From Candidatus Villigracilaceae bacterium (lineage in GTDB: Bacteria > Chloroflexota > Anaerolineae > Anaerolineales > Villigracilaceae), in assembly GCA_026645935.1 (NCBI GenBank), contig JAPKMP010000021.1, positions 1 through 64,000 on the forward strand: a stretch of DNA of 64,000 bases, in the 5' to 3' direction. Position numbers and translations under genes: made by a program. How positions within the stretch are numbered: the stretch's first letter is position 1; every line of letters starts with the position of its first letter. The notes below the pieces were generated by a model that worked only from the letters and a program-made list of their open reading frames with translations, made no database searches and was not told the DNA's origin. Below are positions 33,018 to 41,334 of the stretch, one piece after another.

Positions 33018-34052
33018 ATGACATTGGGACGCATTGCCTTCCTTGGCTCCGGCGAGACTTCGCTTGCGGGTGGACGAATCTTTGAAACCCTTGCCCGCCT
33101 CCTTCCCCAGCCGCTGCGGATCGCCATCCTTGAAACGCCAGCCGGCTTCGAGCTTAACGCCTCTCTTGTCGCCGGCCGCGTGGGCGACTTTCTCAAGAAC
33201 CGTTTGGGGAATTACAAACCGGTCATCGACCTTGTCCCCGCAAGGAAAAAAGGGACGGAATTCAGCCCGGAAAACCCCGAAATCCTCAAGCCGTTATTGC
33301 AGGCAAACATGATCTTTATGGGACCGGGCAGCCCGAGTTATATGTCGCGGCAATTGAAGGATACGCTCGCCTGGGAGATCATCCGCGCGCGTCACAGGCA
33401 GGGAGCGACTCTCGTGTTTGCCTCCGCCGCAACCATTTCGGTGGGGCAGTGGGTCCTGCCTGTTTATGAAATCTACAAAGTGGGCGAGGACGTGCATGTT
33501 AAAGACGGGCTGGGCTTTTTCTCCGATTTCGGGATGCATGTCTCGTTCGTGCCGCATTGGAACAACGCCGAAGGCGGCGTGGACCTGGATACGAGCCGCT
33601 GTTTCGTCGGCATGGAACGCTTCGAGCAATGGCGCGGATTGACTCCCAAAGACAATATCATCGTCGGCTTGGACGAACACTCCGGCATCATCATGGATTG
33701 CGAAAAGGGAATTTGCGATGTGCATGGCGTCAGTTCGGTCTCGGTGATCAAGCATGACTCTTCGGGAATGTACCCGGCTGGGTCGAATTTTTCGTTGAGC
33801 GAACTCGGAACTTGCACACCGCCGGATCCCATCGAAAGCGGACTCCACCCCGATGCGCTGGAATTGATTCGATCAGCCCACACATCGGAGAACAATGGTC
33901 CTCCCGGAGAAGTGCTCGCGTTGCTCGAAAAACGCAGGGAAGCGCGCGCGAACAAAGACTTTTCATCTTCGGACAGTTTGCGGGATGAAATTGCTGCTTT
34001 GGGATGGAGGATCAAGGACACGAAGGAGGGGCAGGAATTGGAGAGGCTATAA
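33018..34052 (+). CDS. S51-like/type 1 glutamine amidotransferase-like protein with CysRS-like tail
   Basis: Residues 1-260 resemble the peptidase S51/cyanophycinase fold: RIAFLGSGETS, IAILETPAGFELN, MIFMGPGSPSYM, and a nucleophile-elbow region FASAATISVG with a candidate Ser. Residues about 285-344 (SAHTSENNGPP..., LEKRREARANKDFSSSDSLRDEIAALGWRIKDT, written here in part) match the C-terminal helical domain of cysteinyl-tRNA synthetases, which touches the tRNA anticodon. The combination is odd; no synthetase core is present. It starts one base after the peroxiredoxin-like stop. The activity is unknown. Confidence 0.75.
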   Translation: MTLGRIAFLGSGETSLAGGRIFETLARLLPQPLRIAILETPAGFELNASLVAGRVGDFLKNRLGNYKPVIDLVPARKKGTEFSPENPEILKPLLQANMIFMGPGSPSYMSRQLKDTLAWEIIRARHRQGATLVFASAATISVGQWVLPVYEIYKVGEDVHVKDGLGFFSDFGMHVSFVPHWNNAEGGVDLDTSRCFVGMERFEQWRGLTPKDNIIVGLDEHSGIIMDCEKGICDVHGVSSVSVIKHDSSGMYPAGSNFSLSELGTCTPPDPIESGLHPDALELIRSAHTSENNGPPGEVLALLEKRREARANKDFSSSDSLRDEIAALGWRIKDTKEGQELERL

Positions 34053-34064
34053 GGTGAAAGCATG

Positions 34065-34089
34065 AAAAAACCTTCTCAGCAAGAGAAGG
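34065..34089 (-). terminator. terminator of the minus-strand DUF1540/VKOR unit
   Basis: On the minus strand CCTTCTC, a five-base loop and GAGAAGG are followed by TTTTTTC. The hairpin follows the DUF1540 stop by about 35 bases and also lies just past the convergent 33018 gene. Confidence 0.7.
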
Positions 34090-34122
34090 CTCAATGGGTG
34101 GTATCAAGTCAACGAGGCGGGG

Positions 34123-34353
34123 TTAGAATTCATCCTCCTCTTCCAGCCACTCATCGTCCTCTTCGCCGTCTATTTCTTCGTCGTCCCATTCATCCACTTC
34201 GTCTTCATCCTCCCATTCGTCATTGGAGGCGGATCCTTCGGAAGGAGAGTAGGTCACACAACCCGTGTCCGGGTCGAGTTCGACGGCGGCGGCACCGCAT
34301 AAGCCTTCGTCGATGAACACGCAGTCGGTGTAGTGACATTTGATACGGGGCAT
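34123..34353 (-). CDS. DUF1540-like Cys-motif protein with acidic tail
   Basis: The 76-residue protein opens with a DUF1540-like metal-binding pattern (IKCHYTDC, GLCGAAAVELD, GCVTYS: four Cys) and ends in about 35 residues made almost entirely of Asp, Glu and Trp. DUF1540 domains are small and probably bind zinc; the acidic tail suggests cation or protein binding. AGGAGG precedes the ATG. It follows the VKOR gene by 11 bases and they probably share a transcript. Confidence 0.75.
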   Translation of the reverse strand: MPRIKCHYTDCVFIDEGLCGAAAVELDPDTGCVTYSPSEGSASNDEWEDEDEVDEWDDEEIDGEEDDEWLEEEDEF

Positions 34354-34364
34354 TTCTAATCCTC

Positions 34365-34790
34365 CTAGATTTCGTTTCGAATCAGACGCGCGACCGCAAT
34401 GATGAAGATCAGGGTCATCGCTGCCTGTGATGTGAGACAGAACGGGCAATACGCCTTGAGGATGGCAAATTCCACATAGACCAGCCAGAGGGTAAAAAGG
34501 AAGCCTGTCAGCGACATGCCGAAAACCAGCATGGTCCCATTCCTGCGCAGATACTCGAATTTATCCTCGTAGTAATGAATTATAAGGATCGCCGCGTACC
34601 CGATCACCCCGAGCACTGCAACCGGGATCCCGTTTACTTCAGAAAACACGCTGGCATTGACGGTCGAGCAGTCGCCCGAGCCCAGGCACATGCCATCGTT
34701 CCCGGTGTATTTGTAAACCGTCATGTAAACAGAGACGGCAAGTCCGACGATAACAAGCGCAACCGACGAGCGAAAAAGCCATTTATCCAC
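34365..34790 (-). CDS. vitamin K epoxide reductase (VKOR) family protein
   Basis: Bacterial VKOR proteins reoxidise DsbA-like thiol oxidases using quinone in the membrane. This 141-residue version has four hydrophobic helices (8-26, 58-76, 85-108, 117-136), the loop cysteines MCLGSGDCSTVNAS, and the active-site pair YCPFC at the last helix. No fused thioredoxin domain is present, so a separate partner is needed. It starts seven bases downstream of moeA. Other thiol-redox genes in the window are ccdA and the peroxiredoxin-like gene. Confidence 0.9.
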   Translation of the reverse strand: MDKWLFRSSVALVIVGLAVSVYMTVYKYTGNDGMCLGSGDCSTVNASVFSEVNGIPVAVLGVIGYAAILIIHYYEDKFEYLRRNGTMLVFGMSLTGFLFTLWLVYVEFAILKAYCPFCLTSQAAMTLIFIIAVARLIRNEI

Positions 34791-34797
34791 GTTTCCT

Positions 34798-36009
34798 CTA
34801 TATGAAGATGGCGTCTACTTCCGAGCCAGCAGGCAGGCATTTTACACCAGCGGGGATGATTAGTAAAGCATCCGCCTGCACCAAGGACAGCAAATTGCCC
34901 GAACCCTGATGCCCCGTTAGAAATGCGGATGGGATGCCATCCACCAGCCTGATTCGCGCTCGAAGGTAACTTTCCCTCCCGTCCGATACAACCTCTTCCG
35001 CGCATCGGATCTTTACCTTTGGCCTGCTTCCATCCATTGCGCCGCTCATGTGCAGCAAAGCGGGGCGCACGAACACTTCGAACCCGACGAATGCCGATAC
35101 AGGATTGCCGGGCAGTCCGATGAAAGTGATTCCCCGATACTCGCCGAATGCCAGTGGTTTCCCGGGGCGCATGTTGACTTTCCAGAAATCCAGTTTTCCA
35201 TTCGCATCGATCACTTCTTTGATGAAATCGAATGCCCCCACGCTCACGCCCGCCGAGGAGAGGATCAAGTCCGCGCGTTCATTTGCGGCTTTCTCCAATA
35301 GATTCGTCACCGACTCGCGCGTATCCCTCGCCACTCCAAGACGAACGACTTCTGCGCCCACGTTTAAGACCAGTGCCGCCAATGTGTACGAATTTGAATC
35401 ACGAATCTTCCCGGGTTCCAATGGCGCGCCTGCCGAGAGTAATTCATCGCCGGAAGACATCAAAGTCACCCGCGGCTTTTTGTGGACGCTAACTACTGCA
35501 TACCCAAGGGTTGCCGCCAAACCAAGGTCTTGCGGCTTAAGAGTCCTGCCTTTGTTCAGGACGATATCGCCCAACCGCATATCCATACCTCGTGGTCGGA
35601 CGTTGTCGCCAACACTCATTTGTTTATCGATGGTTACGGTCTTGGGGGGTGTAGTTCCCGCCTTGCGGTCATTGAAATCTGTCTCTTCGACAGGAACTAC
35701 GCAGTCAGCCCCTTGCGGTAATTGAGCTCCTGTCATAATTCGCGCGGCTTCACCGGCATTAAGGATAACCGTCGGCGCGGTACCTGCGGGAATATCAGCG
35801 ACCACTTTCAAGGTCCGGTTGGAGCCGCCTTTATCCGCTTTGATCGCAAACCCGTCCACTGCGGAATTATCGAATGGCGGATAATCCGAATCTGCGAAAA
35901 GCTCTTTTGCCAGCACGCGATTCAGCGAGTCGTTCAATGCGACCGATTCTGTTGCCGTAATTTTTATCTGGGAAAGGATGCGCTCGCGCGCCTCGTTAAC
36001 GCTAAGCAT
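34798..36009 (-). CDS. moeA: molybdopterin molybdenumtransferase MoeA
   Basis: MoeA inserts molybdate into adenylylated molybdopterin. The 403-residue protein has the N-terminal VNEARERIL and LNRVLAKELFADSDYPPFDNSAVDGFAI, the PAGTAP and GAQLPQGADCVVPVEETD segments, the central MogA-like domain with SSGDELL and SSAGVSVGAFDFIK, GLPGNPVSAFVGFEVFVRP, and the C-terminal domain IV. A TATAAT on the minus strand lies 14 bases upstream of the ATG. No other molybdenum-cofactor gene is near. Confidence 0.95.
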   Translation of the reverse strand: MLSVNEARERILSQIKITATESVALNDSLNRVLAKELFADSDYPPFDNSAVDGFAIKADKGGSNRTLKVVADIPAGTAPTVILNAGEAARIMTGAQLPQGADCVVPVEETDFNDRKAGTTPPKTVTIDKQMSVGDNVRPRGMDMRLGDIVLNKGRTLKPQDLGLAATLGYAVVSVHKKPRVTLMSSGDELLSAGAPLEPGKIRDSNSYTLAALVLNVGAEVVRLGVARDTRESVTNLLEKAANERADLILSSAGVSVGAFDFIKEVIDANGKLDFWKVNMRPGKPLAFGEYRGITFIGLPGNPVSAFVGFEVFVRPALLHMSGAMDGSRPKVKIRCAEEVVSDGRESYLRARIRLVDGIPSAFLTGHQGSGNLLSLVQADALLIIPAGVKCLPAGSEVDAIFI

Positions 36010-36023
36010 ATCGAAGCGCCGCG

Positions 36024-36029
36024 ATTATA
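36024..36029 (-). promoter_or_regulatory. -10 element of the moeA-VKOR-DUF1540 unit
   Basis: Minus-strand GGTATAAT ends 14 bases before the moeA ATG, predicting a leader of about seven bases with no Shine-Dalgarno site. Confidence 0.5.
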
Positions 36030-36076
36030 CCCCCAACCTGCTCGCCGCGAAGACCATTCAGGATGTCAGGGGATTT

Positions 36077-38293
36077 TTATCCTGGCTTGGTCCGGACAGC
36101 CTCCATCACATTCGGCAGATTTTCGATGCGGGTCAGGATGCGGCTGAGTTGGGTTAAATCCCTTACTTCGATGATCAATCTTAAGTCTGCAATGCTTCGG
36201 TTGACGTTTACCGAGACGTTGTTGATGTTGATGTTTTCATCCGCAAGCAGGTTCGAGATATCGCCCATCAATCCCTGCCTGTCATACGCTTTGATCTTGA
36301 CCGGCACGGGGAAGGTCTGCTCCACATGACCCCAGCCGACCTTCAAAAATCGTTCGCGGTCCTTTGCCTGCAAAATGTTCGGGCAATCCTGGCGGTGGAT
36401 GGTGGCGCCCCGCCCGCGTGTAATGTAGCCGACGATCTGGTCGCCAGGCATCGGGTTGCAGCATTTGGCCATGGTGGCCAGCATTCCTTTCAACCCCACG
36501 ACTTCGACGGCATCGGTTGGCTTTGCGGGCGCGGCGGGAGCGTTCGCCTCGATGATGTCCTTGATCTCTTCGTCTTCCGCGAATTGTTTGATGAGCCTCG
36601 TAATGGAAAGGTCGCCGGTGCCGAGATCGATGAACATATCCTCAGGGACTTTGTAACCCAATTCGCGCGCGAGCTTCTCGAAATTGATTTCGCTTATCCC
36701 CAGCCTCTGCAATTCGCGTTCAAGAGTCTCCCGTCCGTTTGCAAGGTTCTGCTCATCCTCCAGCTTCTTGAACCACACCCGGATCTTCGACCTTGCGCGT
36801 TGGGTTTTTACAAGACCCAGGTCCTTGTTGAGCCAGTCGCGGCTCGGGCCCCCGCGTTTGGCTGTCAGAATTTCGACCTGATCACCGGTTTTCAATTCGT
36901 GGTCGAGCGGCACGAGTTTTCCGTTCACCCGCGCGCCGCGGCAGCGATGGCCGATGTCTGTATGGACGTGATAGGCAAAATCGATGGGGGTCGAACCGGA
37001 GGGCAGGTCGATGGCGTCGCCTCGCGGTGTGAAGATATATACCCTGTCTCGAAATACGTCGCTTTGCATCGACTCGACAAATTCCGCTGCGTCGTTCACA
37101 TCTCCGCGCCATTCCATCATCTTACGAAGGTCCTTGATGCGTTCCTCGAACTGCTTGTCGTGCTTACCGCCCTCCTTGTAACGCCAGTGCGCGGCAATGC
37201 CGTACTCGGCGTTCATGTGCATTTCCTGCGTGCGAATCTGGATCTCAAGCGGGCGTTTGTCGTCGTATAATACCGCCGTGTGCAGGGACTGGTAATGGTT
37301 ATCCTTTGGCGCAGCGATGTAGTCGTCGAACTCGCCCGGTACCGGTCTCCATGTAGTGTGGATAACACCCAGCGCGGCGTAACACGATGGCACGTCGGGC
37401 AAGATCAACCGCACCGCGCGGACGTCGTAAAGCAGGTTGAAGGATTTGTCCTTCTTCTGCATCTTTTTATAGATCGAATAGATATGCTTGGGTCTTCCGC
37501 TGACCTCGGCTTTGATATTGTTCTTTTCCAGCAGGCGGACGAGGTTCTGTTTGATATCCTCCAGCTGTTTTTCACGATCTGGGCGGCGCTCCGCCAGGGA
37601 TTCGGCGATGTCTTTGTACTTCTCCGGCTGGACGTAACGGAAACTCAGGTCCTCGAGTTCCCATTTCAACTGCCAGATCCCGAGACGATTTGCCAGCGGC
37701 GCGAAGATATCGAGCGTCTCCTGAGCGATGCGTTTTCGTTTATGTTCCGGCATATGGCCGAGCGTACGCATATTGTGCAGACGGTCCGCCAGTTTGATGA
37801 GCACCACGCGCACATCTTCCCCCATGGCTAGAAAGGTTTTGCGCAGGGTCTCGGGAATCATGTCTTCTTTGCGCCCCAACAATGCGGGTTTGATGTGGGG
37901 GTCTTCCAGTTCGAGGTCCCCAGACCCTGCGTGTTGATCTCCACGGGAGACTCGAGGCAGATGGGTAAGTTTAGTCACCCCGTCCACAAGGAGCCGCACC
38001 GTATCTCCAAACTCCCGGCGGATATCCGCCAGGGTCACAGAAGTGTCTTCGACCGTATCGTGTAATAGTCCCGCAGCAACAACCTCGGCGGGTACCTTCA
38101 ACTCAGAGAGAATGCCTGCTACTGCAATGCAATGGTTGATATACGGCTCTCCGGAATGACGTTTTTGCTCGCGGTGCGCTTCCTCTGCGAACGTAAAAGC
38201 CCGAATGACCAGTTCCCGATCCGCGAGCGTATACCTCTCGGGTAGCTGGTCCATCAATTTTTCCATGGGGATCTCAACAACAGCCGATTTCAT
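36077..38293 (-). CDS. relA: bifunctional (p)ppGpp synthetase/hydrolase (RelA/SpoT)
   Basis: The 738-residue alarmone enzyme has the HD hydrolase domain (about 20-200; INHCIAVAGIL and LLHDTVEDT intact), the synthetase domain (about 220-370; EFDDYIAAPKDNHYQSLHT, IQIRTQEMHMNAEYGIAAHW), TGS (YIFTPRGDAIDLPSGSTPIDFAY), a helical/Cys region (KCCNPMPGDQIVGYITRGRGATIH) and a C-terminal ACT domain. Both active sites look complete, so it should make and degrade (p)ppGpp. It is transcribed divergently from the deacylase gene. Confidence 0.96.
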   Translation of the reverse strand: MKSAVVEIPMEKLMDQLPERYTLADRELVIRAFTFAEEAHREQKRHSGEPYINHCIAVAGILSELKVPAEVVAAGLLHDTVEDTSVTLADIRREFGDTVRLLVDGVTKLTHLPRVSRGDQHAGSGDLELEDPHIKPALLGRKEDMIPETLRKTFLAMGEDVRVVLIKLADRLHNMRTLGHMPEHKRKRIAQETLDIFAPLANRLGIWQLKWELEDLSFRYVQPEKYKDIAESLAERRPDREKQLEDIKQNLVRLLEKNNIKAEVSGRPKHIYSIYKKMQKKDKSFNLLYDVRAVRLILPDVPSCYAALGVIHTTWRPVPGEFDDYIAAPKDNHYQSLHTAVLYDDKRPLEIQIRTQEMHMNAEYGIAAHWRYKEGGKHDKQFEERIKDLRKMMEWRGDVNDAAEFVESMQSDVFRDRVYIFTPRGDAIDLPSGSTPIDFAYHVHTDIGHRCRGARVNGKLVPLDHELKTGDQVEILTAKRGGPSRDWLNKDLGLVKTQRARSKIRVWFKKLEDEQNLANGRETLERELQRLGISEINFEKLARELGYKVPEDMFIDLGTGDLSITRLIKQFAEDEEIKDIIEANAPAAPAKPTDAVEVVGLKGMLATMAKCCNPMPGDQIVGYITRGRGATIHRQDCPNILQAKDRERFLKVGWGHVEQTFPVPVKIKAYDRQGLMGDISNLLADENININNVSVNVNRSIADLRLIIEVRDLTQLSRILTRIENLPNVMEAVRTKPG

Positions 38294-38360
38294 CCCCTTG
38301 ATTTTACTACGCCGTCTGGACTGGAAAGTTAAGCTTATAATAATTTCAGGGCTTCAAACA

Positions 38361-38837
38361 ATGCCGATAACAAACAATGTCACACGGTTTCTAGATTCGC
38401 GCAAAGTGAAATACGCAGCGCACGAACTTCCCGCTGAAAAGCTGGGGGCAAGAGATGCGGCGCTGTACCTGAACGTCCCGGAGAATCAGGTTTTCAAGAC
38501 CATCGTAACCAAACGTGAGAAAGGCAAGCCGGTTCTTGCCCTTGTTCCCGCGCCATGTGTTGTAGATCTAAAATTGCTTGCGGACTTTTTAGGCGAAAAG
38601 AAGATGCACCTTCCCACCGAGCGCGAAGCCGAACAAATGACCGGATTGCAGGCAGGAGGCATATCGCCTCTGGCGTTGATCAACAAGGGATTTCAAGTGG
38701 TTATAGATTTATCCGCCCAGGAGTTCGATGAGATTTATATTTCGGGCGGGCAGAGAGGATTGAACATTCAGTTGGGGGTAAAGGATCTCGCTAAACTGGT
38801 TAACGCCCGTTTTACCGAAGTAAGCAAAATCTTGTGA
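38361..38837 (+). CDS. ybaK: YbaK-type aminoacyl-tRNA deacylase
   Basis: The 158-residue protein belongs to the YbaK/ProX editing family, which hydrolyses mischarged tRNAs, classically Cys-tRNA(Pro). Visible are NVTRFLDSRKVKYAAHELP, FKTIVTKREKGKPVLALVPA (with the catalytic Lys), GGISPLAL and IYISGGQRGLNIQL. The start at 38361 follows a TATAAT 19-24 bases upstream; a longer frame would run back into relA. It stands alone before the amino-acid transporter. Confidence 0.9.
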   Translation: MPITNNVTRFLDSRKVKYAAHELPAEKLGARDAALYLNVPENQVFKTIVTKREKGKPVLALVPAPCVVDLKLLADFLGEKKMHLPTEREAEQMTGLQAGGISPLALINKGFQVVIDLSAQEFDEIYISGGQRGLNIQLGVKDLAKLVNARFTEVSKIL

Positions 38838-38856
38838 AATTGCCCCGTTTATTTGC

Positions 38857-38862
38857 TATAAT
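38857..38862 (+). promoter_or_regulatory. extended -10 (TGCTATAAT) of the aapJQMP operon
   Basis: TTTGCTATAATG lies about 100 bases before the aapJ start, with TTGTGA 19 bases further upstream as a weak -35. The leader carries AGGAAAGGAGG and a second AGGAGGAG just before the ATG; I see no aptamer in it. Confidence 0.55.
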
Positions 38863-38963
38863 GAAAATTATAAAAACAGGAAAGGAGGCGCTTCTCGCAG
38901 ATAATCATCGAAAATTCCCGTTCATCGTGTCGTTTCATCAATCAACTTCTCGAGGAGGAGAAC

Positions 38964-40079
38964 ATGCATAAGATGTTTAAAATCACATCGTTGCTCATCG
39001 GTTTTAGTCTCGCTCTCGCAGCTTGCGCCCCGGTCGAGCCCGAAATTGTGACCGTCGTCGAGACCAAGGAAGTGACGGTGACCCAGGAGGTTCAGGTCCC
39101 TGTTGAATTCCAGATGGAATCAGCTCGTCTTGCGGCAATCAAGAGCAACGGAAAAATCCGATGCGGCGTCAACTCTGGCGTCCCGGGATTTGGTTTTCTG
39201 GACGCCTCCGGCGAATTCACCGGCTTTGACACCGACTTTTGCCGCGCCCTCGCCGTAGCCATCTTCAACGATGTCTCGGCTGTGGAATTCCGTCCGCTCA
39301 CGGCGGCCGAACGATTTACAGCCCTTCAGACCAATGAAATCGATGTCTTGATCCGCAACACGACCTGGACTTTCTCGCGCGACGTGGAGCTGGGCACAGA
39401 CTTCGGTCCGACCACATTCTACGATGGTCAGGGCATGATGGTCCGAACGGACAGTGGTTTCACATCTCTGTCCGATATGGGCGGCGCTACGGTATGCGTG
39501 CTTTCTGGTACCACCACTGAACTCAACCTGGCTGACGCATTTAGCGCGCGCGGCCTCGAGTATGAACCGCTGGTCTTCGACAATTCGGACGAGACCGCCG
39601 CAGCGTATGATGAAGGTCGCTGCGATGGCTTGACCTCCGATAAGTCACAACTGGCCGGTTTGCGCACAACAATGACCAACCCTGACGAGCACGTGATTCT
39701 GCCCGAAACCATGTCCAAAGAACCGCTTGGACCGGTTTGGGCGCATGGCGATCAACAGTGGGGCGACATCGTCAGTTGGGTTGTCAATGGCATCATCATC
39801 GCTGAGGAAAAGGGCATCACCTCCGCCAATGTTGCAGAAATTGCGGCTGGCACACCGGAGGATCCGGAAGTTGCCCGCCTGCTCGGCTTGGAAGGCTCAT
39901 TCGGAGAATTGCTCGGACTGGCACCCGACTTCATGGTCAATGTGATCAGCGCTGTGGGTAATTATGGCGAGATCTATGATCGCCACTTGGGACCCGAGGG
40001 TACTGATATCCCGCGTGAAGGTTCGTTCAACGCTCTCTGGAAAGACGGTGGTTTGCTCTATCCACCGCCCTGGCGCTAA
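38964..40079 (+). CDS. aapJ: general L-amino-acid ABC transporter, binding lipoprotein
   Basis: The 371-residue lipoprotein (lipobox LALAACAPV, Cys21) is a family 3 solute-binding protein: LAAIKSNGKIRCGVNSGVPGFGFLD, then FTGFDTDFCRALAVAIF, NEIDVLIRNTTWTFSRD, and GRCDGLTSDKSQL. The PVWAHGDQQW and LGPEGTDIPREGSFNALWKDGGLLY-type ending is characteristic of the AapJ/BztA group with broad amino-acid specificity. AGGAGGAG precedes the ATG. It heads a four-gene operon. Confidence 0.93.
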   Translation: MHKMFKITSLLIGFSLALAACAPVEPEIVTVVETKEVTVTQEVQVPVEFQMESARLAAIKSNGKIRCGVNSGVPGFGFLDASGEFTGFDTDFCRALAVAIFNDVSAVEFRPLTAAERFTALQTNEIDVLIRNTTWTFSRDVELGTDFGPTTFYDGQGMMVRTDSGFTSLSDMGGATVCVLSGTTTELNLADAFSARGLEYEPLVFDNSDETAAAYDEGRCDGLTSDKSQLAGLRTTMTNPDEHVILPETMSKEPLGPVWAHGDQQWGDIVSWVVNGIIIAEEKGITSANVAEIAAGTPEDPEVARLLGLEGSFGELLGLAPDFMVNVISAVGNYGEIYDRHLGPEGTDIPREGSFNALWKDGGLLYPPPWR

Positions 40080-40095
40080 TCGTTCCGATGACAAC

Positions 40096-40125
40096 ATGCA
40101 GCCCTGCTTTCGGGTAGGGCTGCAT
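40096..40125 (+). promoter_or_regulatory. intercistronic hairpin between aapJ and aapQ
   Basis: ATGCAGCCCT and AGGGCTGCAT form a perfect 10-bp stem with a ten-base loop and no T-tract. Hairpins at this site commonly protect the binding-protein mRNA and limit read-through to the permeases. Confidence 0.65.
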
Positions 40126-40135
40126 CCTTAATAGG

Positions 40136-41326
40136 ATGAGGCCAAACGCAACCGATCCAACCCTGCTCCAGCCTGGTCGCTGGTCCTTCTGGCGTGATTC
40201 GCGCTTTCTGCAGGCGCTCGCTCAGGCGATCTTCGTCGTCCTGGTGCTGATCGCCGGGCGCTGGCTGGTCGGCAATCTATTTACATCCCTCGAGGAGCGG
40301 GGGTTGGATCTGAATTTTCAGTTCCTCCAACGCACCGCCGGCTTTGGGATCGGGGAAGGTCTTCCCTTCGAACGTACCGATTCCTTCTGGCGCGCCTTCG
40401 TTGTCGGTTTCGTGAATTCGATTCGCGTGATCGTCTTTGGGCTTGCCCTGGCAACCGTACTTGGCATCCTGGCCGGCATCTCCCTACTCTCAGGCAACTG
40501 GCTATTGCGCAATCTCGTCAGCGCCTATGTCGAAGTCATGCGCAACACGCCGCTACTTGTGCAATTATTTTTCATTTACTTCGGCATTATTCTGAAATTA
40601 CCTTCGCTCCAGGAACGACTTATCGTTGGACAATTCAGTTTGAGCAACCGCGGCTTCTACTTCCCACGCGCAGTACCTCAAGACGGCGCCACTCTCTGGC
40701 TGGTACTCGCGGGAGCCGCTCTCGTAGGCGGGATAATCCTGTACCGTATTCTTCTAAAGAAACGAATCCTGACCGGCTCTGAAACCTGGCCGGGACTCAA
40801 GGCCGGTCTTCTGATCTTTGGCATTCCGTTGATTAGTTGGTTTCTGATTCCTGGAAATCCCTTTACTCTCGAATATCCAGATCTGGTGGGCCTCCGCATG
40901 GAAGGCGGAGCCCGCTTGACGCCCGAATTCGCAGGAATACTCATAGGACTGGTGCTCTATACCGGAGCGTTCATCGCCGATATCGTACGGGCGGGTATCC
41001 TGGCAGTGCCCAAGGGACAACTCGAAGCGGCGAAAGCCTCCGGTCTGACTCAGGCGCAGGTGCTTCGTTTGGTGATCCTACCACAGGCAATGCGGGTAAT
41101 CATCCCCCCGCTCACCAACCAGTACCTAAATTTGGCAAAAAACTCCAGCCTCGCGGTGGGCGTGGGCTTCCCGGACCTGTATAACATTTCCTCGACGATC
41201 TTCAATCAATCCGGTCAGGCGGTACAGGTAATCAGCCTGATGATGGTCACCTACCTCCTGATGAGCTTGTTGATCTCTGCCGTAATGAACGTCCTCAACG
41301 AGCGATTGAAGATCCCGGAACGGTAA
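40136..41326 (+). CDS. aapQ: amino-acid ABC transporter permease AapQ/BztB-like
   Basis: The 396-residue protein has the long AapQ-type layout with extra helices before a HisM-like core. The N-terminal helices include FVVLVLIAGRWLVGNLF, and NSIRVIVFGLALATVLGILAG begins the permease fold. The EAA loop motif EAAKASGLTQAQVLRLVILPQAMRVIIPPLTNQYLN contacts the ATPase and is given here in part. It starts 56 bases after aapJ and is followed by aapM after eight bases. Confidence 0.93.
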   Translation: MRPNATDPTLLQPGRWSFWRDSRFLQALAQAIFVVLVLIAGRWLVGNLFTSLEERGLDLNFQFLQRTAGFGIGEGLPFERTDSFWRAFVVGFVNSIRVIVFGLALATVLGILAGISLLSGNWLLRNLVSAYVEVMRNTPLLVQLFFIYFGIILKLPSLQERLIVGQFSLSNRGFYFPRAVPQDGATLWLVLAGAALVGGIILYRILLKKRILTGSETWPGLKAGLLIFGIPLISWFLIPGNPFTLEYPDLVGLRMEGGARLTPEFAGILIGLVLYTGAFIADIVRAGILAVPKGQLEAAKASGLTQAQVLRLVILPQAMRVIIPPLTNQYLNLAKNSSLAVGVGFPDLYNISSTIFNQSGQAVQVISLMMVTYLLMSLLISAVMNVLNERLKIPER

Positions 41327-41334
41327 AGATAGTC

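Noticed and set aside
36326-37270. 314-codon open frame antisense to relA/spoT
   Set aside because: The plus-strand translation has no motif and lies wholly within a fully conserved enzyme gene.
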